From Kutzneria sp. CA-103260 (GTDB lineage Bacteria > Actinomycetota > Actinomycetes > Mycobacteriales > Pseudonocardiaceae): a DNA stretch of 64,000 nucleotides. The translations under genes and the position numbers were made by a program. Positions 24,420 to 33,420 of the stretch are shown here, piece by piece. The stretch lies in NCBI RefSeq assembly GCF_018263855.1, contig NZ_CP073318.1, positions 744,001-808,000 of the forward strand, in the 5' to 3' direction. The notes under the pieces are model-generated. The model saw only the letters and a program-made list of their open reading frames with translations. It ran no database searches and had not been told where the DNA came from. Position 1 is the first letter of the stretch. Every line of letters starts with the position of its first letter.

Positions 24420-25586
24420 TCAGCTGCCGAAGACCTGGAACTCCCACAGCGAGATGCCGTACGGGGTGGCCCGGGTCTGGCCGAGCAGGCGGACGTACCG
24501 GCCGCTGCCGGCCACCGCCAGGGTCTGGGCGCCGCCGGTCCCGGCCGATGTGGCGTAAAGATCCGTGGACGTGGCGAAACTCGGGTCGTTCGACACCTGG
24601 ACCCGGAACTGCCGGGCGTAGGCGGCTTCCCAGTTCAGCGCCACCTGGTTGATCTGCCGCGCGGAGCCGAGGTCAACCTGGATCCACTGCCCGTCCTGGA
24701 AAGCGCTGCTCCACCGGGTCGATGGGTTGCCGTCCACGGCGTTCGACGCCGGGTATGAGGCGTTCTCGACCGACGACGCCGTGACCGGCTTGCCCTGGGA
24801 CAGTGGAACACTGGCCCCGGAACCGGCGGTGGCGCTGAAGGAGAAGCTGTTGGTGGCCAGCCCCTGCCCGCCCTGCCAGATCTCGAAGCCGGCCTCGGCG
24901 TCGAGCAGGTAGTGGCTGGCGTTGGTCACGCCGCGGGCCACCGAGTCGTCGATCAGTGCCTTCACGTTGAGGTTGTTGAACGCCGTGCCGCCGCCTTGCA
25001 GCACGTAGGACACGATGTTCCAGGACGTCTGCCGCCCGGTCCACACGTCCCAGTTCAGGCCGCCGATGTTCGCCGACGCGACCTTCTGTCCGAACGGCGA
25101 CACACCGCCCCGGCTGTTCAGCCAGATCATGATCTCGCTGCCGTCGGGCTGCCCACCGGTGGTGGCCTGGGAGTTGGTCCACAGGTCGTAGGCCACGTCG
25201 TAGGCGCCGGTCGCCGGCTGGGTGGTGTTCCAGGACGACGTGGCGCTGGCCAGCTTGCTGACCTGGATCGGCAGGCCGCTGCCGGCGGTGCAGGCGCCCC
25301 AGTGGCAGCCCTTGTAGATGGACGGATAGGTGGCGGGCGCGCCGCCGGACAGGTTGAAGTTGGCGGTGCTGACCGACCACGAGGTGCCGGAGTTGTAGGT
25401 GATGCACTGCCGGTCCGACGAGTTCCACTCGTTGGCCTGGATGGTGTACTCGCCGCCGTTGGCACTGATCGAACCCTGGGGTTCGCAGGTGGTGGTCGCG
25501 GCATGGGCGGTGGCAACGGGCACCAACATGGCACCGGCGCTTACCAGTGCCGCCACTGCGAGTCGTCGCAGGCGTGCTCCGGACAT
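24420..25586 (-). CDS. Secreted GH12 endoglucanase/xyloglucanase with discoidin-type carbohydrate module
   Basis: A 388-residue exported enzyme. A signal peptide ends near ATAHA. Residues ~32-250 are a GH12 beta-jelly roll: NEWNSSDRQCI, the nucleophile Glu in GSEIMIWLNSRGG and the acid/base Glu in AEAGFEIWQGG. Residues ~265-388 are an F5/8-type C domain (CBM32-like: NAVDGNPSTRWSS, WIQVDLGS). GH12 enzymes cleave beta-1,4-glucans or xyloglucan. A 16-bp palindrome CTGGAAGCGCTTCCAG lies 44 bases upstream of the start, matching LacI-family (CebR-like) sugar-responsive operators, so induction by oligosaccharides is likely. Confidence 0.92.
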   Translation of the reverse strand: MSGARLRRLAVAALVSAGAMLVPVATAHAATTTCEPQGSISANGGEYTIQANEWNSSDRQCITYNSGTSWSVSTANFNLSGGAPATYPSIYKGCHWGACTAGSGLPIQVSKLASATSSWNTTQPATGAYDVAYDLWTNSQATTGGQPDGSEIMIWLNSRGGVSPFGQKVASANIGGLNWDVWTGRQTSWNIVSYVLQGGGTAFNNLNVKALIDDSVARGVTNASHYLLDAEAGFEIWQGGQGLATNSFSFSATAGSGASVPLSQGKPVTASSVENASYPASNAVDGNPSTRWSSAFQDGQWIQVDLGSARQINQVALNWEAAYARQFRVQVSNDPSFATSTDLYATSAGTGGAQTLAVAGSGRYVRLLGQTRATPYGISLWEFQVFGS

Positions 25587-25629
25587 GGGTGAGCCTTTCG
25601 CAGGGGACTGGGTGGCGGCCCATGGACGT

Positions 25630-25645
25630 CTGGAAGCGCTTCCAG
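25630..25645. promoter_or_regulatory. LacI-family-type operator upstream of the GH12 gene
   Basis: CTGGAAGCGCTTCCAG is a perfect 16-bp palindrome with the central CG and GC-rich arms typical of actinobacterial LacI/CebR sites (TGGGAGCGCTCCCA-like). It lies between the GH12 start and the preceding gene. The regulator gene is not in the window. Confidence 0.75.
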
Positions 25646-25664
25646 AGTCCGACGGTAACCCGCG

Positions 25665-27716
25665 TCACACCTGCCTGTAAACCCTGACGACGGCCGAGCC
25701 GGCCACCGCGGCCGTCACCACGGCGTGCAGCAGCGGGAACCACACGACCGTGCCGTGGCCGTCCCACACGTCGTCGCCGACGTAGGTGAAGTTGGCCCCG
25801 AGCAGCAGCGATCCGAGCATGTAGTAGATCTCGGGCCCGGCGTACGCGACGATCGCCGCGGTCACGAACAGCCGCTGCGCCGCCGTCAGCGCCCGCGTCA
25901 GCACGGTCAGCACGCACAGCGCCGCCCACGGCACGACCACCAGCAGGCCGGCGATCAGCCCGATCACGCGGCTGATGGTGAACGTGCCGTCCTCCGTCGG
26001 CACGGCCGACACCAGCAGGATCAGCTCCACCAGGGCCGCGCCGATCGTCACCCACGCGATCGGCCGTTTCGTCGGTGGCACCAGGCTCAACCGGCGCGGC
26101 ACCTGGTCGAACGGCCACAGCCGGATGGCCAGCACCACCACCAGCGCCGCCGCGAGCGCCAGTTGCAGCCAGGACCACGCGCTGCCGACCGAGTACACCC
26201 CGGCCAGGGCGTCGGCCAGCAGGAACGCCGAGTTGGCCGCGACCAGGCCGTGTCCGACAACCCGCCGCGGGCCGTCCCGGTCCAGCAGCCGGATGCCGAC
26301 GAGTAGCGGCCCGAACCGCAACGCCTCGTAGAGGAAGCCGAGGAAGGTGGCCTGGCTCAGCATGTCGCCGCCGGCGCCGAGCGCGACCACCATGAGCGCC
26401 ACAGCAATGCCGGCCAGCACCCGCCAGTCGTGGAACCACGCCAGGTCCGGCACCGGAATCGCGGCCCGCGCCCACAGTCGCCCGGCCGGCCGGCACACCA
26501 CCGGCACCACCACCGGCCCGAGCGGCGTGGTCACGGTGAACTCCCCGCGCAGCTCGCCGTAGCCCTCGGGGTAGGCGGCCGGATCGGTCCGGACCAGCAC
26601 CGATGCGCCGTCCCGCGACACCCGTAGCCACCGGGTTTCCGTGGTCACGTGGAAGATCCGCGCCAGCGGCGCGCCGGCCAGCGCCACCAGCCGCTCGGTC
26701 TCCTCGCTGAGCTCGACCGTCGTCGGCGAAGCCCGCAGTTGCGCCACCGCCAGCGCTTCCTTGGCGGCGTTCTGCACGGCATTGCTGTCGTCGGCGGCTA
26801 ACGCCTGTAACAGCGTCAGTGCCCCGGCGGCCGCCGACACGTCGTCGCCGACCAGCAGCGCCCGGAGTTCGCCGACCGCGGCCACCCTGCTCGTCGAGTC
26901 AAGATCCTTCGCCCGCGCGGCAAGGGATTCGGGCACGTCAACCGGCGTGATCCGGCGGGCCAGCGGCGTGCGGGCGACCAGCAGCGACGCCCCGTGACCG
27001 CCGCCGGACTGGTGCGGCGTCTGGTGTGCGGTGGTGGCCACAACCCTTGCGTAGACGTACTTGTACAGCTCGTCCAAGTCGACCGAGCCGTCGCCGTTGA
27101 GATCGGCGTCGCCGGTGCGCAGGCCCTGCACGACCGCCTCGGTGAACACCGACGGCCGCAACCGGCCCGACTCGGCCAGCTCCTCGCCCTCGAAGGCGTA
27201 CTCCGTTGCGCTGGACGCCGTGATCACGACGCGGCTGCGTCCCGGCCGCAGCGGGAACGACTCCTCCACGTCGACCTCGTCCACCGCACGGGAAACCGTG
27301 CCCTTGGCGAACGCGCCGCCGAAGCAGCAGTCCAGCAGCAGCGCCACATGCGCGGCCCGGCATTCGGCCAACTCGTCGTTGACGAAGCGAGCGGCCACAG
27401 CGGTCGCGGACAGCCGGTTCGGCACTGTGTCGGTACCGGCCAGGAACAACTCACCAGCGGCGTTCTTCAGTCCGTGGCACGAGAAGTGCAGCAGCAGCAC
27501 GTCATCCCGGCCGGCCGCGGCCAGGAAGTCCGCCACCCGGCGCTGGATCTGGTGCGATGGCAGGTCCCGGGCCACCTCGACGTCGAAACCGCCCAGCTCC
27601 GGATCGGCCAGCACGGCCCGCAACGCGTCGGCGTCGTGCGCCGGGGCGGCCAGCCGGCGCAGGCCCGGATGCTCGTAGCCGCCGGTGGCCACGATCAGCG
27701 CGCGGCGGGTGCCCAT
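25665..27716 (-). CDS. Caspase-like peptidase with EF-hand, helical repeats and C-terminal membrane domain
   Basis: A 683-residue protein. The N-terminal caspase/metacaspase-like domain (residues 1-~250) has catalytic His81 in FSCHG and Cys131 in LLLDCCFGG. A canonical EF-hand loop (D205 to E216, DLNGDGSVDLDE) is inserted inside it. Residues ~260-330 form HEAT-like helices. A short beta-rich stretch follows, and about six membrane helices fill residues ~440-683. Calcium-tuned proteolysis at the membrane is a reasonable inference. ATG 27716 was chosen because a longer start at 27740 lies inside the terminator hairpin of the upstream gene. The gene has no recognisable effector or sensor partner nearby. 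Confidence 0.85.
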   Translation of the reverse strand: MGTRRALIVATGGYEHPGLRRLAAPAHDADALRAVLADPELGGFDVEVARDLPSHQIQRRVADFLAAAGRDDVLLLHFSCHGLKNAAGELFLAGTDTVPNRLSATAVAARFVNDELAECRAAHVALLLDCCFGGAFAKGTVSRAVDEVDVEESFPLRPGRSRVVITASSATEYAFEGEELAESGRLRPSVFTEAVVQGLRTGDADLNGDGSVDLDELYKYVYARVVATTAHQTPHQSGGGHGASLLVARTPLARRITPVDVPESLAARAKDLDSTSRVAAVGELRALLVGDDVSAAAGALTLLQALAADDSNAVQNAAKEALAVAQLRASPTTVELSEETERLVALAGAPLARIFHVTTETRWLRVSRDGASVLVRTDPAAYPEGYGELRGEFTVTTPLGPVVVPVVCRPAGRLWARAAIPVPDLAWFHDWRVLAGIAVALMVVALGAGGDMLSQATFLGFLYEALRFGPLLVGIRLLDRDGPRRVVGHGLVAANSAFLLADALAGVYSVGSAWSWLQLALAAALVVVLAIRLWPFDQVPRRLSLVPPTKRPIAWVTIGAALVELILLVSAVPTEDGTFTISRVIGLIAGLLVVVPWAALCVLTVLTRALTAAQRLFVTAAIVAYAGPEIYYMLGSLLLGANFTYVGDDVWDGHGTVVWFPLLHAVVTAAVAGSAVVRVYRQV

Positions 27717-27725
27717 CAGACGACA

Positions 27726-27754
27726 GTGCCCGGCGGGCATGACCCGCCGGGCAC
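27726..27754. terminator. Hairpin terminator between GH105 and caspase-like genes
   Basis: A perfect 12-bp stem (GTGCCCGGCGGG and its complement) with a five-base loop, after the GH105 stop on the minus strand and just ahead of the caspase-like start. Confidence 0.7.
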
Positions 27755-27800
27755 GTCCAGAGCGTCGAACGCGGTCATACCGCGCAGACTAGCGGCAAGA

Positions 27801-28895
27801 TCAGCAGCCGGGGGTCAGCTTCGCCACTTGCTGCCCGGCCATCAGGTAGGCGCCCACGCCATAGGCGGCGGTGTCGGTGGCCTTGACCGGCTGCGCGCCG
27901 CGCGGGCCGGAGGCGTCGCCCTGCACGTAGCCGAACAGCCCGCTGGGCTGCAAAGCCTTGGTGGTCAGGGCGTTCCACGCCTTGGTCACGGCCGGCGTGA
28001 ACTTCTTGGCGTCCAGCACGCCGTTGTTGACACCCCAACCCATGGCGTAGGCGAAGAAGGCGGTGCCGCTGCTCTCCGGACCCGAGTGGTCGAAGGGGTT
28101 GAGCAGATCGGTGTTCCAGAACCCGTCGGATCGCTGGACCAGCCGAAGGGTATTGGCCATCTTCTGGAACACCCGCACGTACTCCGCCCGGTTCGGGTCG
28201 TCCTTGGGCAGCCACTGCAGCACGGTGGCCAGCGCGGCCATCGCCTCGCCGTTGCCACGGGACCAGAACTCCAGCGAGCCGACCTTGCCGGCGTCGTGGT
28301 ACCAGAGGCCGGTGAGCTCGTTGAACAGCCCGAAGCCGCCCTCGCGCTTCTCGGTGTAGTGGAACAGCTGCTGGGCGGCCTTGATGTACTCCGGCTTGTT
28401 GTCCAGCACCGCCAACCGGACGAACTGCGGCCACGCCTGGTTCAGCGCGTCCACGGAGGTCCAGTACCTGGTGTTGCCGGCCTGCACGGCCGCCACCTCG
28501 TCGGCGACCCGCTGCCGCAGCGCGGCCAGGATCGGCGGCTCCGGGTGGAAGTAGGTGTACAGGTCCAGGTACGCCTCGCCGGCGGCCTCGTTCGCCGGGG
28601 CGAACTCGTTGGCCGGATCGGTCGGCAGCTGGTAGTTCAGGGCCTGGGCCCACGGCAGGGTCTTGTGGTTGGACTGGCCGCTGGTCAGCACCATGGCCAG
28701 GTTCCCGACGTGGAAGACGGCGTTCTTCCAGCTGGCCGAGGCCAGGTCGGTGCCGTTGGCCAGCCAGTAGTCGGCGGCGGTGTACATCGGCGCGACGACC
28801 GGGCAGGTCGCGGGCACGGTGTCGGCCGCAGCCTGTCCGACCAACACGGTCGTGCTCAAGGTCAGACTGGCGACCAACGTCGCAGCGACCCTCAT
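27801..28895 (-). CDS. Secreted GH105/GH88-like unsaturated glycuronyl hydrolase
   Basis: A 364-residue exported protein with a signal peptide ending near AAAD. The rest is an (alpha/alpha)6 barrel of the YteR/GH88 group: GLFNELTGLWYHDAG, EFWSRGNGEAMAALA, HSGPESSGTAFFAYAMGWG and the late AYGVGAYLMAG. Members remove unsaturated galacturonic or glucuronic acid from oligosaccharides produced by lyases. ATG 28895 was chosen since GAGGAGG lies upstream. Most family members are cytoplasmic, so export is noteworthy. It fits the window's plant-polymer theme. Confidence 0.8.
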   Translation of the reverse strand: MRVAATLVASLTLSTTVLVGQAAADTVPATCPVVAPMYTAADYWLANGTDLASASWKNAVFHVGNLAMVLTSGQSNHKTLPWAQALNYQLPTDPANEFAPANEAAGEAYLDLYTYFHPEPPILAALRQRVADEVAAVQAGNTRYWTSVDALNQAWPQFVRLAVLDNKPEYIKAAQQLFHYTEKREGGFGLFNELTGLWYHDAGKVGSLEFWSRGNGEAMAALATVLQWLPKDDPNRAEYVRVFQKMANTLRLVQRSDGFWNTDLLNPFDHSGPESSGTAFFAYAMGWGVNNGVLDAKKFTPAVTKAWNALTTKALQPSGLFGYVQGDASGPRGAQPVKATDTAAYGVGAYLMAGQQVAKLTPGC

Positions 28896-29033
28896 GTCGT
28901 CCTCCTCGATCACGGGGACGCGGCGGTGCAGTCATCTCACTACGCACGTCGGTGACTGTCAATCGCGCGTGCTGCTAGCCTCACCGACAGTGACGTCGAT
29001 TCCGCCGCGTCGACCACCATCCTGGGAGGTCGC

Positions 29034-29606
29034 ATGGCTGGAAGTGTGTCCCGGCGCGGATTTCTGGGCGGCGCGGCGGCCGCGTCCGTGGCCGGCACGG
29101 TGGCACTGGCCCCTGGTCGGGCCTGGGCCGACGGCGCGTCGCCGGACCGGATTCAGTTGAGTGTCAACGGCAAGGCGTACGAGATCGACGCCGATCCGAC
29201 GGTCACGCTGCTGGACGCGCTGCGTGAGCGACTGGGCATGACCGGCACCAAGAAGGGCTGCGATCGCGGCCAGTGCGGGGCCTGCACGGTGCATGTGGAC
29301 GGCCGGCGGGTGGTGTCCTGCCTGACGCTGGCGATCGCCTGTGCGGGCAAGAAGATAACCACGATCGAGGGCATCGCTGACGGCGCGGCGTTGCATCCCG
29401 TGCAACAGGCCTTCGTGGACTGTGACGGCTTCCAGTGCGGCTTCTGCACGTCGGGACAGATCATGTCCGCCGTTGAGGTGGTGGCCGAGGGCACTGCTCG
29501 CACCGACGAGGACATCCGGGAGGCCATGTCCGGCAACATCTGCCGGTGCGGGGCCTACTCCAACATCGTGGACGCCATCAAGCAGTGCCAGGGAGGCCAC
29601 CGGTGA
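29034..29606 (+). CDS. Tat-exported [2Fe-2S] subunit of a molybdenum hydroxylase (PaoA/YagT-like)
   Basis: A 190-residue small subunit. The twin-arginine signal SRRGFLGGAA opens the protein. The plant-type [2Fe-2S] site is CDRGQCGACTVHVDG plus a later Cys. The second cluster is CGFCTSGQ and CRCGAY. In the xanthine oxidase family this subunit passes electrons from molybdenum to FAD. It is the only one of the three subunits with an export signal, so the assembled complex is probably carried across by hitchhiking, as for PaoABC. ATG 29034 follows GGGAGG. The stop overlaps the next start. Confidence 0.92.
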   Translation: MAGSVSRRGFLGGAAAASVAGTVALAPGRAWADGASPDRIQLSVNGKAYEIDADPTVTLLDALRERLGMTGTKKGCDRGQCGACTVHVDGRRVVSCLTLAIACAGKKITTIEGIADGAALHPVQQAFVDCDGFQCGFCTSGQIMSAVEVVAEGTARTDEDIREAMSGNICRCGAYSNIVDAIKQCQGGHR

Positions 29607-30565
29607 AGACATACGGATTCGCCTCGGTGTCCAGTTTACGGCAAGCGCTTTCCGCAGGCGGCGACGGCACCTCTTTCCTGGCCGGCGGCACCACGCTGGT
29701 GGACCTGATGAAGCTGGAGGTGATGACGCCGGCCCACGTCGTCGACATCAACTCCCTGCCACTGCGCGGCATCCAGTGCACGCCGCAGGGTCTGCGGATC
29801 GGCGCACTGGAGCGGATGGCCGACGTCGCTGTGCACCATGAGGTGGCCTCGCGCTGGTCCATGGTGTCCACGGCGTTGCAGCTGAGTGCCTCGCCGCAGC
29901 TGCGCAACATGGCCAGCATCGGCGGCAACCTGTTGCAGCGCACCCGCTGCGACTACTTCCGTGACGTGCGCATGCCGTGCAACAAGCGCAAACCGGGCAG
30001 CGGCTGTCCGGCGGTCAACGGGGACAACCGGATGCACGCCATCCTCGGCACCAGCGCCTCGTGCGTGGCCACCCACGCCAGCGACCTGGCCGTGGCGCTG
30101 ATGGCGCTGGACGCCTCGATCCGGTTGCAGGACTGGCACGGCGAGCGGGTCGTGCGGCTCGCCGACTTCTACCGGCTGCCCGGCGACACGCCGGCAGTGG
30201 AGAACCAGCTGCGGCCGGGCGAGCTGATCACCGAGGTGATCGTGCCGGCCTGCGACTGGCCGCAGACCTATGTCAAGGTGCGGGACCGGTCATCCTACGA
30301 GTTCGCGCTGGCCTCGGCGGCCGTGGCGGTGGACGTGCACCGCGGAGTGGTGCGGGACGCCCGGATCGCCGTCGGCGGCGTCGGCACCCGGCCGTGGCGG
30401 TTGCAGTCGGTGGAGCAGGCCCTGCGCGGTCGGCCGGCGACCGAGAACAGTTACCTGGAGGCGGCGAAGTTGGCGGTGGTGGGGGCAAAGCCGTTGGCGG
30501 ACAACGGGTTCAAGGTGCCGTTGGTGCAGCGCACCATCGCGCGAGCGCTGGCAGGTGCGCGATGA
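29603..30565 (+). CDS. FAD-binding subunit with extra [4Fe-4S] loop (PaoB/YagS-like)
   Basis: A 320-residue CO-dehydrogenase flavoprotein-type subunit. FAD contacts appear in FLAGGTTLVDLMK and SIGGNLLQRTRC. The insertion CDYFRDVRMPCNKRKPGSGC plus a downstream Cys (TSASC) supplies the four Cys for a [4Fe-4S] cluster, the mark of the PaoB branch. GTG 29603 overlaps the stop of the small subunit and has GGGAGG upstream. It has no signal peptide and should travel with the Tat-carrying partner. Confidence 0.92.
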   Translation: MKTYGFASVSSLRQALSAGGDGTSFLAGGTTLVDLMKLEVMTPAHVVDINSLPLRGIQCTPQGLRIGALERMADVAVHHEVASRWSMVSTALQLSASPQLRNMASIGGNLLQRTRCDYFRDVRMPCNKRKPGSGCPAVNGDNRMHAILGTSASCVATHASDLAVALMALDASIRLQDWHGERVVRLADFYRLPGDTPAVENQLRPGELITEVIVPACDWPQTYVKVRDRSSYEFALASAAVAVDVHRGVVRDARIAVGGVGTRPWRLQSVEQALRGRPATENSYLEAAKLAVVGAKPLADNGFKVPLVQRTIARALAGAR

Positions 30566-32721
30566 CTGTGTCACTGTCCCGAGTGGAGTCCCACCTCAAG
30601 GTCACCGGTGGCGCGGTCTACGCGGCCGACAACACCGCCACCGCCTACGGACATCTGCTGACCGGCACCATCGCGTTCGGCACCGTGACCACTATGGACA
30701 CTGCCGCGGCGTTGGCCGCGCCGGGTGTGCTCGCGGTGTACACGCCGTTCAATCCGCTGAAGCTCTTCGGCTACGGCGACAACTCCACCGACGAGACCGC
30801 GCCGGTGTTGCAGGACAACAACGTTCGCTATCACGGCCAGGTGATCGGTCTGGTCGTCGCCGACACCTTCGAGCACGCCCGCGACGCCGCCTCGCTGGTC
30901 TCGCCGGTGTACTCGGCCCAGCCGGCCAAGGTGGACTTCGCCGCCGGTGTCCCCACCGCGACCCCGACCAGCAGTCCCGTGGCCGAGGTGCTGGCCCCTG
31001 GTGTCACCTCCATCGACGCTGCCCTGGCGGCGAGCGCGGTGACGGTGTCGGCCACCTACACAACCCCGCACCAGCACCACAATCCGATGGAGCCGCACGC
31101 GGCCGTCGCGGTGTGGACCGACGACCGGCTGACCCTGTACACGGCCACCCAGGGCGTGATGAACGTGCTCACCCATGTGGCGCGGGCCCTCGGTGTCGAT
31201 CAGTCCAAAGTGCACGTCGTCAATCCCTATGTGGGCGGCGCTTTCGGCGGCAAGATCGGCAACTGGGCCCATGTCCCGCTGGCCGCCGCCGCGGCGCGGG
31301 CGCTGAGCCGGCCGGTGAAGGTGGCGATGACCCGCGAGCAGACGTTCGCCGTGTCGGGACACCGGCCGCCGTCGTACCAGACCGTGACACTGGGGTCGGC
31401 CCAGGACGGCACGCTCGTGGCGATCAAGCACGAGGGCGTGTCCGGCAAGTCGCAGTCCGGGCCGTCCATGGAGAACGTGGCCAACCAGTCGCTGACCACC
31501 TACGCCTCGCCGAACATCCACGTGACCCGGTCCTTCGTGCCGCTGGACGTGTCGGCGATGACCCCGATGCGGGCTCCCGGCGAGACGCACGGGGCGTTCG
31601 CGCTGGAGAGCGCCATGGACGAGTTGGCGTTCAAACTCGGCGTGGATCCGTTGGCGCTTCGGCAGAAGAACTATGCGACCAAAGTGCCCAACACCGGCAA
31701 TCCCTGGTCCAGCAAGCATCTCGACGAGTGTTACCAGGCCGGGGCGGACGCTTTCGGTTGGGGCAAGCGCAATCCCGTGCCGGGATCGGTCCGTGACGGC
31801 GACTGGTTCGTCGGCCTCGGCGTGGCCACCGCCACCTATCCGGCCGGGCGCTCCAAGTCGACGATGAAGGTCCGGTTGCAGGCCGACGGCACCGCCGTCA
31901 TCTCCGGCACCGGCGCCGACCTCGGCACCGGCCAGTTCACTGTCTTCGCCATCCTCGGCTCCCAGGCCCTCGGCATTCCCGTGGCGTCGATAGTCCCGGA
32001 GCTGGGTGATTCCTCGCTGCCGCCGGCAACTCCGGCCGGCGGCTCCACCTCGACGTCCAGCAACGGCCCGGCCGTGCTAGCCGCCGTCGACGCGGCGAAG
32101 TCCGCCTTGCTGACGCAAGCCGCGCAGAATCCGCAGTCGCCGTTCTACGGCAAAACCCCGACCTACAACGCCGGCCAGGTCAGCGCCGACGGCGTGTCGA
32201 TGACCTTCGGCAGCCTGCTGACCGCCATGGACAGCCCGGCTGTCGAGGGCACCGCCGCATTGCCCAGCGGCACCCCCAAGGGCTACGGCTACCTGTCGTT
32301 CGGGGCCCACTTCTGCGAGGTTCGGGTCAACCGCTGGACCGGCGAGCCGCGGGTGTCGCGGTGGCTGACCGTGGTCGACGGCGGCACGATCGTCAACGAG
32401 AAGACCGCCCGCAGCCAGATCCTCGGGGCCGTGGTGATGGGCATCGGCGGCGCGCTGCTGGAGGACAGCCGGGTCGAGCCCGACACCGGCCGCTACGCCG
32501 GCGCCAACATGGCCGCCTACCTGGTGCCGGTCAACGCCGACATCCCGCCCGTCGACGTCCGGTTCCTCAACTACCCCGACACCGTCTTCAGCCCGCTCGG
32601 CGCCCGCGGCATCGGCGAACTGGGCATCGTCGGCGTGGCCGGGGCCGTCGCCAACGCCGTGCACAACGCCACCGGCAAGCGGGTCCGCGACCTGCCCATC
32701 ACCCTCGACAAGCTGCTGTGA
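30562..32721 (+). CDS. Molybdopterin-binding catalytic subunit (PaoC/YagR-like)
   Basis: A 719-residue large subunit of the xanthine oxidase family. Molybdopterin-binding regions are visible as GGAFGGKIG, MRAPGETHGAFALES and GTGADLGTGQFT. The catalytic Glu is E686 in GARGIGELG. It oxidises aldehydes or N-heterocycles with water as the oxygen source. Its ATG overlaps the FAD subunit's stop (ATGA), giving a tight three-gene operon. No MocA-type cytidylyltransferase or XdhC maturation gene is adjacent, so the cofactor must be inserted by proteins encoded elsewhere. Confidence 0.92.
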   Translation: MTVSLSRVESHLKVTGGAVYAADNTATAYGHLLTGTIAFGTVTTMDTAAALAAPGVLAVYTPFNPLKLFGYGDNSTDETAPVLQDNNVRYHGQVIGLVVADTFEHARDAASLVSPVYSAQPAKVDFAAGVPTATPTSSPVAEVLAPGVTSIDAALAASAVTVSATYTTPHQHHNPMEPHAAVAVWTDDRLTLYTATQGVMNVLTHVARALGVDQSKVHVVNPYVGGAFGGKIGNWAHVPLAAAAARALSRPVKVAMTREQTFAVSGHRPPSYQTVTLGSAQDGTLVAIKHEGVSGKSQSGPSMENVANQSLTTYASPNIHVTRSFVPLDVSAMTPMRAPGETHGAFALESAMDELAFKLGVDPLALRQKNYATKVPNTGNPWSSKHLDECYQAGADAFGWGKRNPVPGSVRDGDWFVGLGVATATYPAGRSKSTMKVRLQADGTAVISGTGADLGTGQFTVFAILGSQALGIPVASIVPELGDSSLPPATPAGGSTSTSSNGPAVLAAVDAAKSALLTQAAQNPQSPFYGKTPTYNAGQVSADGVSMTFGSLLTAMDSPAVEGTAALPSGTPKGYGYLSFGAHFCEVRVNRWTGEPRVSRWLTVVDGGTIVNEKTARSQILGAVVMGIGGALLEDSRVEPDTGRYAGANMAAYLVPVNADIPPVDVRFLNYPDTVFSPLGARGIGELGIVGVAGAVANAVHNATGKRVRDLPITLDKLL

Positions 32722-32781
32722 AGGCCGGCTACAGGCCACGTGAAGCAGCGGTGCCTGGACGCCGCTGGTAGTCATGGGGGC

Positions 32782-33420
32782 ATGAGCGAAATGTCGGCGG
32801 AGACCGTCCTCACCACGACCAGGTCCGTGCGCAAGCGGCTGGACCTGACCCGGCCGGTGGACCTGGCCGTGGTGCGGGACTGCCTCACCATCGCGTTGCA
32901 GGCCCCCAGCGGCTCCAACCGCCAGCAGTGGCAGTGGATCGTCGTCACCGACCAGGCCCAGCGGGCCGCGATCGGCGAGGTGTACCGCAAGGCCTGCAAC
33001 GAATACCTGGCCTCCGAGGCCGCCGCCGGCAAGCTGTTCGCCGACGACCTCGAGCGGTCCGCCGTGCAGCAGCGGGTGCACTCCTCCGTCGCAGCCCTCG
33101 CCGACACCATGGGGCAGGTCCCCGTGCTCGTGCTGCCCTGCCTGCGCGCCGCCAAACTGTCCTCCGGCAACCAGGCTGGCCTGTGGGGCTCTCTGCTCCC
33201 CGCCGCCTGGAGCTACATGCTCGCCGCCCGCACCCGCGGCCTCGGCACCGCCTGGACCACCCTGCACCTGAGCTACGAGTCCGAGGTCGCCGACATCCTC
33301 GGCCTGCCGTCCGACGTGCACCAGGCCGCGCTGATCCCCACCGCCTACTACACCGGCGACGGCTTCAAGCCCGCCCCGCGCCAGCCCCTCGACGAGGTCC
33401 TGCACATCGACCGCTGGTGA
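32782..33420 (+). CDS. Nitroreductase-family FMN-dependent oxidoreductase
   Basis: A 212-residue protein with the nitroreductase fold: TTRSVRKRLDLTRPV and ALQAPSGSNRQQWQW near the start (FMN contacts), SYMLAARTRGLGTAWTT in the middle and an ALIPTAYYTGDGFKPA-type end. It reduces nitro, quinone or ene groups with NAD(P)H in the cytoplasm. ATG 32782 is used. The convergent epimerase gene begins right after its stop codon, with no separating terminator. Confidence 0.88.
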   Translation: MSEMSAETVLTTTRSVRKRLDLTRPVDLAVVRDCLTIALQAPSGSNRQQWQWIVVTDQAQRAAIGEVYRKACNEYLASEAAAGKLFADDLERSAVQQRVHSSVAALADTMGQVPVLVLPCLRAAKLSSGNQAGLWGSLLPAAWSYMLAARTRGLGTAWTTLHLSYESEVADILGLPSDVHQAALIPTAYYTGDGFKPAPRQPLDEVLHIDRW

